From NCBI GenBank assembly GCA_016858145.1, contig JAEHOE010000094.1:469909-533908 (forward strand): DNA of 64,000 nucleotides, in the 5' to 3' direction. The notes under the pieces were generated by a model. That model had not been told where the DNA came from and searched no databases. It was given only the letters and a program-made list of their open reading frames with translations. Shown here piece after piece: positions 12,601 to 23,600 of this stretch. The position numbers and the translations under genes are program-made. This stretch comes from Edaphochlamys debaryana. Taxonomy: Eukaryota > Chlorophyta > Chlorophyceae > Chlamydomonadales. Within the stretch, counting starts at the first letter, position 1; every line of letters starts with the position of its first letter.

Positions 12601-15600
12601 GTGGGTGGGGGCAGGGGCGGGGTGGGGTGGGGGTGGGGGGGTTAGAGGGGTAAGCGAGGGGGCGGGAGCGTTGAGGGAGGCACGGTGTATGGGGACGAGG
12701 CGCAGGTGGGCAGGTGCGTGGGGCGATGGGTGGTGAGGACAGGTAGGGGGGACTTTGGGTGGGGGGCAGGAGGTATGGGGCCGGGCCACGAGGGGAAGCC
12801 ACGGGAACTGAGCGACGGGAACCCGTCTTACCCCCCCCCCCCCCACACACACACACGCAGTACGGCACGGGCCGCTTCCTCCCCTCCAACGGCGGCGCCG
12901 CCAAAGCCCCCTTCCGCCTGCAGCTGCGTAAGCGAGCCGGGGTTGGGGAGGAGGGACGTCGGGGGCGGCGGTGTCAGGTGCGTGGAGGATGATTGCAGGG
13001 CGACCTCTGTTAACCTCTGTCGCGAATCTCCCGAAGGCGGAATGAGCCGCCCGTAGGAGGCAGATCCTACTATGTGTGCGACTGCTGATCACAACCCCCT
13101 CCCCCCCTGCCCCCAGGCGACACGGGGGTACTGGTGCTGGAGAACGGCGGGGGCGACACCGTGTGGGCCAGCGCGGGGCCGCAGCTGGGTGAGGCGGCGG
13201 ATGGGTGGGGGAAGCGGGGGTGGGGGCGGCGGAGTGTGTGCGTGGTGTTGGTGGTGGTCCTCCCACCATACCATCAACCCGAACCCGCAATGCCATTTCC
13301 TCCCACTCTCCCGCCTTTCCCCAATCAATATCCATCCGCGTACAACCCGCCCCTGCTCCACCTCCCAGTCCCGTCCAGTCCCCAGCACTGCCTACTGAGC
13401 CACGTAAGCCCTGCTGACTACCTGCCCGCACCCACTGCCCCTGCCTCCCGCAGTGCCCTGCACCGCCTACGAGCGGTTCCCCTTTGACGGCGACTGGGGC
13501 GTGTCCTCCGCCTGCCGCTGCGCCTGCCCCGAGGGAGCCACCAACGTGGCCCACCCCCCCGCCGCCCGCTTCCTGGCGGCGCAGTGCCCGCGCCTAACCG
13601 CCAACGACCCCACGCGCTGCATGGGTGGGTGTGCCGTACATGGGTAGTTGTACGGTAGTTGTGTGGTACGGCAAGGGTGCAGATGGACGGGTATGCCTGG
13701 CGGGCAGTGGTGTGTGGTCCTAGCGATTCGCTCGGACCTTCACTGCTCGGGGGAGCAATTTCCCTTCCCCCCATGCCCCCACTTACCCCCCAGCCCTGCC
13801 ATCCCCCCTCAAGGCCCTCATCCTCATCACCCCCCCTCCCCCCTTTCCTTCCTCCCCCCCCAGCCCTGCCCTCCCCCCTCATCCTCATGACCCTCACCAG
13901 CCGCGAGGCCCCCGGGGCGCTGGCGCTGGGGGCCCCCGCCGCCGCCCGCATCGCCGCCGGCGCCCCCGTCACACAGGAGGTGGGGAAGGGGGGGGGTTTG
14001 GAGAGTGGAAATTAGAGGAGGTGAGGATGGGACGCGGGAAGGAGAGGCTCGGCGAGGGGGTCCGGAAGGCTACTCACCTACCCCGCCCCCTTCATTCCAC
14101 CTCCAGGCTTTTGACCCCGCCTCCGTCAACCTGCAGTTCTCCCTCGTCCCCGCCGCACGTGACCTCGCGCGTAAGGGAGAGAGGAAGGGGGGGCCAGGGT
14201 TTGGGGACGGGGGAGGGGTGTGGGTGCTTAGACCTGGCTGTACTTACGTAGGTATGGTGGTGCGGGCTCGTGTCGATGTGTGATTTCCTCAAAGCCCAAA
14301 CCGTCGCCCTCTCGCCCTTATCGTGTTTGCTCAACAAACCTCACCTTCTCCCCCCTGCCTTCTGCCTTCTGCCCTCTGCCCGCCCCCCTCGGCCCTCGGC
14401 GTGAGATATCCCTGATCCCCCCCTGCCTCTGCGCCCCCCCTCCGCCCCCACAGTGACGTCCACGGACCACTATTACTCGGTGAGGGGGGCTGGCGGTTGA
14501 AGGACGGGATTGGAGGTTGGGATTTGGGGGTTGGGATTTGGGGGCTGGGAAATGGGGGTTAGAGTTTGGGGGGTGGGAGCTGAGGGTTGAGGGACGGTCG
14601 GGAGGCGCTTCAACCTTCTCCCACAAGTTCAGCCCCGCCCCGGGCCCCACCCCACCCCCCAGGTCCAGCGCCACCTCCCCCGCCCCCCACCCGTCTCGAC
14701 CGCTTGCCTTCCCTGGCCTCACCCCCCACCCCCACCCGCCACCCCACTATCCCCTCCCTGGCCCCCGCGTCTCCCCCCCTCCAGGTCCAGCGCCACCTCC
14801 TCAGGACCGCCTCCCCCTCCTCCGACCCCGCCGCCCCCGGTCTGTGCCTGGCGGCCGCGGGGCTGCGGGCGGGTGCGGCCGCGGCCTGGGCCCCGTGCGA
14901 CCCCGCGGAGCCCCGCCAGGCCTTCGCGGTCACCGCCCTCAGCCAGCAGCTGTGAGGGAGGGCTTAGGGGGGACGGGGGGTGGGGGGTGGGGTGGGGGGA
15001 TGGAAGGAGGGCGAAGGGGCAGTTATCGAGCGCGACGGGCGGGGGTGGGTGACCTGGGGAAAGCGAGGGTTGGCTCGGCGCCGCAAAGAGGCCGGTGGTC
15101 GGTGTCATACCCTGACGCACCCCTTTCCCTTCACCTGTGCCCCCTGCACTCCTCCCGTCCATGTCCACGTCGCCCCGCCGCTTGCAGCTTCTCCTTTGCC
15201 CTGTGAGTACGGATGGACTGCACTTGTGGGCGCGGTACTAAAGGGGGGGGACCAGGCATACCTAAGGAGCACCCAGAATGGATGAAAAAAGGCTGGGCGA
15301 ACACTCCTCCGTCAGCGCTCCGTTCAAGCCTTCGACCGCCCGGTCCCACCCCATCCCTCCGTCCCTCCTATCCCCCCTCCTCCTCCCCCACCCCATAGGG
15401 CTGGCAACCTGTGCCTCTCCGTCCCCGGCGCCTCCGCCGCCCCCGGGGCCCCCCTGGCGCTGGCCGAGTGCGCACCGGACGCCAGCGGCGCGGGCTGGGC
15501 AGTGGCGCGGGATCAGTCGGTGAGGGGGGAGGGGTGGGGTGGGGGGAGGAGAGGGGGGGGAGGGGGGCTGAAGGGGACGCAAGAGGAGGTGCAGCAGGGA

Positions 15601-16430
15601 GGTGGCGGGCCAGGCAGGAGGGCCGGGGGCCGGACAGCGTGGGCCGTGGCCGGAGACCAGTCGGTGAGGGAGGGGTAGGGGGGGGGGGGGGGGAAGAGAG
15701 GAGCTGTGTGGACAAGAGTACAAGGGGGGGTGCAGCAGCAGAGAGGAAAGGGTAGGGGGATGGGGGGCGGGGGGGGGGGGGGGCTTACGGCATGGCAGGA
15801 TGGCGGGAGGGCGGGAGGGCGGGGGCCCGGGGGCCGCCAGGATGGCCGTGTGTGGGTGGGTTAGACGGGGGACTGCTGTGGAAGTGGGGAGAGCTACGGC
15901 CAGACCGCCTCTGCCCTCCAAGCGGGGAGGGGAGGGGAGAGCTTCCTGCTTAGGCCCAGGAGGGGTAGGGAGGCCTCAACTGCGTGAGGAGGAACGGGGG
16001 CGACATGATGAACCCCAGCACACCCCGGACGGCCGCCAGTGTCCTCCGGGCCCCCTTCATGACCTCCTGGCCCTTACCGTCCGCCCGACATCCCCCGCTC
16101 CCCCCCCTCCGACTCCGACCCTCAGTTCATGCTTGGAGCCGACAGCGGTGAGTGCGGACCGCAGAGCGGCAAGAGCCGGGGCATCAGTGTCATGGATGGA
16201 GCCGGGACCGGGGCCGGGCTGGGTGCCGGGTGCATGCACAATCTCGACCGCTTGCAGGCTGGCTAGCCCGGACACTACAGTCTGCAGCTGTGTTTAGGGG
16301 GCGAAACTGCAGACTCACTATGTATTAGCCTCACTCCTCTGACTCCGTCCGCAGAGGTGCTCCTCTCGCCCCCCTCACATTGCCCCCCCTCCCCGCAGCT
16401 GAGATGGCTCGCCTCAACGCTCTGTGAGCA
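9620..16430 (+). CDS. Secreted PAN-like / (SP)n / bulb-lectin / ricin-B-like modular protein
   Basis: Exons that join in phase: 9620-9683, 9808-9846, 10039-10130, 10506-10651, 11072 to about 11327, 11607-11737, 12065-12129, 12439-12600, 12861-12927, 13117-13188, 13454-13624, 13864-13979, 14107-14170, 14454-14479, 14785-14951, 15188-15202, 15399-15519, 16126-16147. The protein starts with a signal peptide (MAHLVVAVLAACLALSGYSA). Next comes a Cys module ending CLYLR that resembles PAN/Apple domains, then an SPSPSPKPSP linker typical of volvocine wall proteins with a TEPLPQPV repeat. A Cys-rich segment and bulb-lectin-like strands follow (LVLENGGGDTVWASAG). The C-terminal part resembles ricin-B lectin (GLCLAAAGL, NLCLSVPG). 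One exon is only 15 nt. Two weak points: the donor after the (SP)n exon is unresolved, and after 16147 the frame that continues the lectin (GHYSLQLCLGG) is out of phase, so the stop is uncertain. Likely an extracellular matrix or surface glycoprotein. Confidence 0.75.
11228..11292 (+). repeat. 24-nt tandem repeat encoding TEPLPQPV
   Basis: The unit encodes the octapeptide TEPLPQPV and is repeated almost exactly, with an ITEPLPQP copy before it and a degenerate TEPLAQ copy after it. It lies at the end of the (SP)n linker exon and is in frame there. Confidence 0.8.
11941..11950 (+). repeat. Intronic copy of an exon start with its acceptor
   Basis: CGCAG followed by GCGACGGCCT repeats the acceptor and first bases of the exon beginning at 12065 (ACAG then GCGACGGCCT). 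The two are 124 bp apart, so they are not in the same frame. The downstream copy gives the lectin-like reading frame. Confidence 0.6.
12666..12712 (+). repeat. Intronic copy of an exon end with its 5' splice site
   Basis: About 40 nt repeat the 3' end of the exon finishing at 12600, including the GCGCAG/GTGGG donor, with a few substitutions (for example GAGGACGTGG becomes GGGGACGAGG). It lies wholly inside the following intron. Confidence 0.75.
14659..14680 (+). repeat. Intronic copy of an acceptor and exon start
   Basis: CCCAGGTCCAGCGCCACCTC repeats the acceptor and first codons of the exon starting at 14785. Only the downstream copy continues into the ricin-B-like reading frame. Confidence 0.7.
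15636..15670 (+). repeat. Intronic diverged copy of exon end and donor
   Basis: This stretch ends ACCAGTCGGTGAGGG and matches the end of the exon at 15519 (ATCAGTCGGTGAGGG), with weaker similarity upstream. It is a diverged duplicate of the exon edge within the next intron. Confidence 0.5.
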
Positions 16431-17633
16431 CGAGCCAATGTGATGGATTGGGTCGCAAGTTAACGCCTCCGCATCCGGAGCCCGCATGAACGGACAGGAT
16501 CACATCACGATGGGAGCACGACAGAAGAGCGCGATCCGTGGACGGCGTGGAGCGATCCGGACGGGCTTGGGGGAATCAATGGGGTTCAGCCCACCGGCTC
16601 CCCAGGCCCTCACGCCTCACGTCAGGCGCGAGGCCCTGGGAGAAGGGCCAGCGAAGGAAGAGCCGCGGTAAGTGCCGCCGAGAGGCGGGGTCTTGGCGCG
16701 GGTGTCGACGGTGATGTCTGTGTGATGGTGGCGAGGTCGAACTCCCAGGCCGGAGCATTCCTCTTGACTCTTCTGGACTCTTCATATAGCAGTGTGCTTC
16801 ATCCTTTGCTGCTAACCCTTTACTTCATGCTTTGATCTTGAACTCATCTCATGTCATAAACGTGCTTTCCTCCATCACATCCGTGTTCATGTTTTGGTGT
16901 GGGAGTGAGGGGGAGTGCGGAGGGCTTGCACGTTTGGGGGCCAGAAGGGGCTGCCGGCCTGCCCGGGCCAAAACCCCACGCCCTCGGCAGTTGCGCTAGT
17001 CAAAAACCTCGCAAGGAAAGCTCAGAGGCGCTGGCACAAGGTGCGGGCCGCCCCGCTAGCCCCGCAAGTAAGGGCCGGACCAATGCGGTCGGCTTCCGCA
17101 CTCGCGGCGGCTTCGAATGTGGAGGGAAATGTCTGTTGTCTTCATCTCTCTCTTGCTACTGGCCCGCTTTGCAGAAGAAGCTCGCGTGTATTGCCGTGTC
17201 GGGCAGAGCGGGGGCGTGCTATTTCTGGTGGTCTGGGGCGAGGGGGGGAGAGGGGGTCGGGGCAGAGAAGGTGGCAAGGCGTGCCGACGGCACGCGCCCG
17301 GGCCAGCCGGCTGAGTCGGATGCAGGAAGCGACTTTGGCTTCTTGCCGCAGACTCGACTATCCTTGTACTCACTCCAACGACGATCGATATCATCGCGAG
17401 CCGGAACCTGCCCTCGACGGCGACTCTCCCAGCTGCCGGTGTCGGGCCAAGCCGCGCCTTGCATAACGAGCCTCGCGCCCGACACGAGAACATCCAAACG
17501 CTGCGCAACCGCGATGTCGACACCTCTGGAATGACGTTGGCGTCGTAGCGCAGAGTTTCAGCTGTCCGCGCCTTACGCTGCCGCGACCGCTGTGGGCTTC
17601 TAGGCCTCCCATCGCCGTTGCTAATCCCTAGAT
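16431..17633. other. Intergenic region, nothing recognised
   Basis: This spans the uncertain 3' end of the lectin-like gene and the upstream region of the LRR gene at 17634. Open frames here have neither splice logic nor domain content. I saw no TGTAA motif close to the presumed stop. Confidence 0.5.
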
Positions 17634-20600
17634 ATGGGCAACATATGTCTCAAGGGCAACAAGCGGGCGTCAGAGGAAGCGGCTCCGCAGGTAGGCCGTC
17701 GGCAACGCGCAATGCGGTTGGCCCCCCGCTTCTCCGCCCTCGCTTTTTGCACCGGGATACCTGCCAACGCGGCCCTTTTGCATACGTTGAGCGTACAGGC
17801 ACCACAGGAGGTGTGTGGCCCGCCCCCGACGCTCTGGCGCCCGAACCCTAAGGAAGCGGCCATGCGCCCGCGCGAGACTCTCCAGGTGCGGTCGCGCTCC
17901 CCCCCGCGTCCTCACCCGGGGGCCCTGGGGGGAATTTCCGCGGCAATTGGGTCCCGGGAAGTTCCGCACGGCTTTGGTCGTCGACGCACGCTTGCACCCC
18001 CGTACCCGCCCTCTCGCCGGTCGCCGCCCTCAGGAGTCCCCACACCTCGATCCGCCCACAAATTTCTTCCTCCCTTTGCCACAATGCTTCGTGTCCATAC
18101 AAGATCTTCATTGGCGGCCTGAGCGCCGGCTTCCGCGTGCCCGCCAGATCCGACCACCTAGCTCCACCGCAGCAAGCCTGCACGTCCCCTGCCTGCCTGT
18201 CGCCCCCCCGGGCCCCCCAACCACATGTTAACCGCCGCGGCGCCCCGTGCACTTATCCCCCCTCACTCTGCCCCCTTGCTCTGCCCTATTGTGTCCCCCG
18301 CTTCCCCGCAGGACCTGTGCATTGCTGCGGTGGTGGGGGCGTGGGACTCGCTGCCGCCCTCGGCCGTGGAGGCCCTCCCGTCGGACCTGGTGCAGGTGGG
18401 GGGCCCTTGGGGATGGGTTGGGTGGGGGCGGTGGTGGGGGCGAGGGGTGTGGGGTGGGTGGGATTTGGGGGTGAGGGTCCTTTCAGGACAGGGGGCAGGG
18501 GGCTGCCGTCACCCGTCACACCCGGTGCAGGTGCGGGTCGAGTGTTTTTTTTTGGGGGGGTTACTTGGGGGGTACTTTGGGGGGGCAACTGGAGGGGGCA
18601 GGGGGCCGGAGGCTCACGCGTCCAGCCTGGCGTGGGTGGGTTGAGCGGGGGTGAGGGTGGGGGGTGGGGATTCTGGGGGATCCGAAGCGGAGTCGGAGGC
18701 TTTCCCATCAGACCTGGTGCAGCGGCGCCCCCTCGCCCCCCCCCCTTCTGGCTGGTGGCCAGGGGCTGCTCTCATGCCGCCACCCTCGCCCCTTCCTTCC
18801 CTCAAGTGACCCTCCTTCACCCCTACATCTACACTTACCCCTCTTGCCCCTCCTCCCCATCACCCCCCTGACAGCGCATCTTTGATGAGCTGGTAGCCAC
18901 GGGCCGGTTCGCTCTGTCGGATCTCACCCGCTTCAGGGAGCTGGATCTGGACAGCGTGGCATTAGTAAGAGGGGAGGGGGGCATTAGTAAGAGGGGAGGG
19001 GTAATTGAAAGGGCTAGGGGCCCGAGGGGCGGCAAGGGGGTTAGCAGGGGGTCAGCAGGGGGTCACCCACAATACCCTTGCCCCCCCCCCCAACCCCCCT
19101 CTCAGGTCGGCCGCCCCGACGTGCGGGACGAGCGGCTCCGCTCTCTGGACCGCTGCTCGCGGCTGCGGTCCCTGGACCTGACGGGGTGCGCACACGTGAG
19201 AGGGGGGGGCAGGGGGGGGGAGGGGGAGTGAGGGGGGGGGGCAAGGAGGGGGGAGGGGAGCTGGGCCTGACGGGGTGCGCACACGTGAGAGGGGGGGGCA
19301 GGGGGGGGAGGGAGGGGAAGGGGGGGGGGCAAGGAGGGGGGGGTGGGTAAGGAGGGGAGGAGGGGGGAGGGGGAAAAGAAGGGGGGCAAAGCACCCCATT
19401 GTCCGCTCCCTCACTCCTGTTGTCCAGCGGCACTCCTACTGTCCAATGACTTCTTGTAGTGCTCCCCCCTTCCCCTTTCCCCTTGGCCCTATTTCCTCAT
19501 CCAACACTTCCCCTCCCGTCCCCCTCTCCCTTCCCCCCCCTCCCCTCTCCCCAGGTGGGCGACGGCGGTGTGGCCGCCATCAAGCGCCACACGGGGCTGC
19601 GGCACCTGCGCCTGAGCCACTGCCTGGGCATCAGCGACTCGGCCATGCACCACCTGAGGGGTGAGGGGTAGGGGGGTAGGGGGGGGAGGATCTTGGGGAC
19701 CTGAGGGGGCAGGGGGGAGGAGGGGTAAAGGGGAGGGGTAAAGGGAAGGGGAGGGGAGGATAGAAGAGGATGGCCTTTGAGGGAATCGCACGGCGAGTAC
19801 GGGGGGGCGAAGGGGGCGTGGGAGGGGGAGAGGTGGGGTACAGGTGAGCCCGCACAAAGGGTAGGAGGGGCAGCCGTTGGCGGCCTCTGCTGACGGCCAG
19901 CACCGATACCGGCTCTTGCGTCTCATCGCGGCACACAGCCGACGCCCGCGTACAGGGAAGAGAACTAGCCCTCTCTATACCTTTTTCCACTGCCCCCACA
20001 TCTAGTATTGCCCAGTGCGTGGCGGGGAATCCCCCACACCCCTATCCATCCCCTATGCCCCCCCCCCTCCCCCCCTCCCCCCCCTGTCAGGTCTGCACGG
20101 TCTGCTGGAGCTGGAGCTGAGGGGCTGCGAGGGGCTGACGGGGGAGGGCCTCATGCACCTGGCGGGGCTGACTCAGCTGCGGCGGCTGGATCTGGATCAG
20201 TGTACGGCAGTCAAGGTGTGGTGTGGGGTTTGTCGTACAGGGGCTGGTCCAGGGGGCGGGGGTAGGGGGTGGGGGTGGCGGGGGCGGCCTTCCTCATCCT
20301 TTCCTCTCCACCTCTCCACTCGCGTGCTTCCGTCTCTCCGCTCAAAGTCGACCAGTGCCTTCCCTATCCGCCTGCCCCCTTCATCCCCGAATCCCTCCCT
20401 CTGTCCTCCCCCCTCCTCATCCCTCCACCCCCCTCTCCCCCCTGTCAGGGCGGGCTCCAGCACCTGAGCGGCCTCCGCCACCTCACGGTGCTGCGCCTGG
20501 GCTGGTGCACCTTCCTGACCGACATGGAGGTGGGCTGGGATCCGGATCCAGAGCCAGAGCCAGAGCCGGATCTAATCCAATTCGGAACGGATTGGATCTC

Positions 20601-23600
20601 GGGATTTGCCCTTTCAGAGCTATGTAGGGTAGGGTGATTGTTGTAGGGATATTGTACTTACGCGCCCCTGTCGGCCCTTCCTTCCCCCCCCCCCCCAGGT
20701 GGCCTGGCTACGGCCCCTGACTGCCCTTCAGGAGCTCGTCCTGGCCCACACACAGGCAAGGGGGGGGGGGGGGAGGGGACTGAAAGGGGGGGGGATAAAG
20801 AAAAGAAGGAAAGAGGGGAGGTGTGAGGGAAGGGGTCGATAGGGCACCGGAGCTGGTCCACAGCCACTCAGTACGGCTGGGCGGGGGGGGCGATAGAGGG
20901 TTGGAGGGAGCGGAGCAGGAGCGGGCAGGGGCAGAGCCCCTTCCCGCACGCTCCCCCGCCCTCCACCCCCTCTCCAGCCCCTCTCCACCCCCTCTCCACC
21001 CCTCTTTCCCCCCCTGTCAGGTGGGCGACGAGGGCCTCTCCCACCTCTCCTCCCTCCGCCACCTCACCCACCTCGACCTCACCGGCTGCGCCCGACTCAC
21101 GGACGGAGCCGCGGCCTCGCTGGCACGCTTCACGGCGCTGCAGGTGCGTGCGCTCTGGCCCCTGTGTATTATTATGATTATATGAAGCAAGCATTAGAAA
21201 CCCCTAGCATGCGACTGTCTAAAGTATCAGCATCAAGAAAACCTAGCATGCGACACGGATCACGGCGCTGCAGGTGCGTGCGCTTTGGCCCTAGCTTTTA
21301 TAACGTCTAGGCCGGGATGTGTGGCGTTTTACGAGGATAATGGGTGTTTGTAGGCGGGAGTGTGAATGAACCCGCAGCTGCGGTCGGCCCTCGCTTCGCT
21401 GTGTCTTCCCGCATCCTCCCACACACCGTTCCCCTCCCCGCTTTGCCCCCCCGCCCTCACCCCTCACCGACCAGACCCTCTCCCTGGACCGTTGTGATCA
21501 GATCGGCAACACGGGTGGGTGGGTTTGGGGATGGTGGGCTTAGGGGTGGGGTGGGGTTGGGGATGGCAGGATGGGAAAGGTGGGGGGGCATCAAAGGGTC
21601 GTGGGTTGGAGAGGGGAGGGATCCATGCCGGGCACACGGCGGCAACACGGCCCTTACCCATGTCTCCTCACCATCCCTCCCCCCCAAACCCCCACAGGCG
21701 TCGACGCGCTCGCCTCCGCCTGCCTCCCCTCCCTGGCCTCCCTCTCCCTCGCCTACACCGCCGTCACCACGGGGGGCCTGAGCGGGCTGTCGGCGCTGAC
21801 CGCCCTCTCCTGGCTGTCCCTGGACTCGTGCGGGGTGGGGGACGCGGCGTGCAGGGTGAGAGGGGGTGGGGAGGGCGGGGAGGGAGGGAGGGAGGGGGGC
21901 AGGGGAGCGAGGGACAGGCAAGGCGATGGTGACGGGGGGGGAGATGAGGAGTGTGGTTTGGAAGGGGGAGGAGGACGACGGTTGCAACCGGCGCGTCGTG
22001 TTGGTGGGAATGGCACGCACTTGGCACGCAGTCTGGATGCTGCCTGCCCTGCCCCTAACGCCTCTCGGTGATAAGCGCGGCCCATCTCTTACCTCCCCCC
22101 CCCTTGCCTCCCCCCCCTGTCAGGTCCTCCGCCGCCTGCCCCGCCTCGCCTCCCTCAACCTGGCCGAGTCCCTGGTGGGGGACGGGGGGCTCGAGTCCCT
22201 CACACTGCCGCTGCCCTGCGCCGCCGCCTCGCCGGGGGCCATCAGCCTGGGTGAGGGAGGGGGGGAGGGGGTGGGGGTGTGGAGAGGGTTGAGAGGGTGT
22301 GTGTGTGTGTGTGGTGCAGTTGTGCTGAGGGTGTGCCCCGAGGGAACGGGGTTGTGTAGCCTGCCTGCGGCCCAGCCTGATGACCCATCCCTCACTCCTG
22401 ACCCCCACCCAACCCCAACCCCAACTCTCACTATCCCCCCAGCGCCGGCCGCCTCCGCCCCCACCCCCTTCTCCCTCGCCGCCTCCCGCTCAATGCCGCG
22501 GTCCGGCGCGGGCGCGGGGGGGGCGGGGCTGGCAGCGCGCCACAGGTGGGGCGGGGGGCGGGGAGGAGGGACCTGTGGGAAGGGGTGGGGTGAAGGGTTG
22601 GGTTTGGCAGGGAGGAGGGACCTGGTGGGGCGGTGAGGAGGGACCTGTTGGAAGGGGTACGTTGGGGGATACAGTTTAGGAGGGTGGGCCGGCAGAGATG
22701 GGAAGTGCAGTGGGTGCGCTCGGGAGGGGGGCGGGCAGGGGGTGATCCTTCACGAGATAGAGGTTGGGTAGCCCAGGGGGGCGGGCAGGGGGGGTGAGGG
22801 GCTGCAGAGGAAAGGCGACTGGGGACACCGCACAGCCTTCCCCGCCCCCAACTGTCCTGCCGCCCCCCCCTTGCCCTGCTCCTCCCCCCTCAGCACCGGC
22901 GGCAGTGGCGGGGGCATATACGGCAGATCGTACGGCAGCCATTCGGGGACTTACGGGTAAGCCAGGAGCGCCCAGGGCCTGGCATTGCTGTGGGGTTTAG
23001 ACGGGGCTACAGCGGCTGCAACAACTCCCTAGGCGCGGCCGGCACCCCGGTGCCGTCCCCTCGCCTCTCCTCTCTCGCCCCCCCTCAATGTAAAAACCCT
23101 CTTTGCTCTTCCCCCCCCCCCCTCCCCATCGCCCCTTTCCCCTTGCCCCCCTTGCAGGGCCTACAGCCGCAACCTCTCCCTATGTGCGGCCGCCGGGGGG
23201 CCTGTGCCTGGGCCCGGCAGCAGCAGCGGCGCGGCGGGCCCAGGCGGGCCCAGCGGGGCCATGGCGGGCCCACCCTCCACCCTCACCCACCTCAACCTCA
23301 CATACACCAAGGTACGGATAGGGGGGGGGGGAAGGGAAGTGCGTGGGTGTTTATGGGGGAGTGGGCCAGGGCGGAACGAGTTGGGGGTACCGGTGGAGGA
23401 TGAGCAGCGGGCGCGACTGGCAAGCAAAGTTGCCGATGGCCGTGGTGGTGGGGAATGGAGATTGGGTGTGAGGAGGGAGGGTAGGGTAGGGGGGAGAGGG
23501 CTGGTGGAGAGACATCCTACAGTCATAGGTTATGACGCATACCCGACGATATCCTGGCACCGGCGCCACGGCACCCGTGACGAGGCCCCATCCTCCAGGA

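Noticed and set aside
12310..13554. 414-residue minus-strand open frame
   Set aside because: It runs antisense through several well-supported exons and introns of the lectin-like gene; its length reflects the scarcity of stops in GC-rich DNA.
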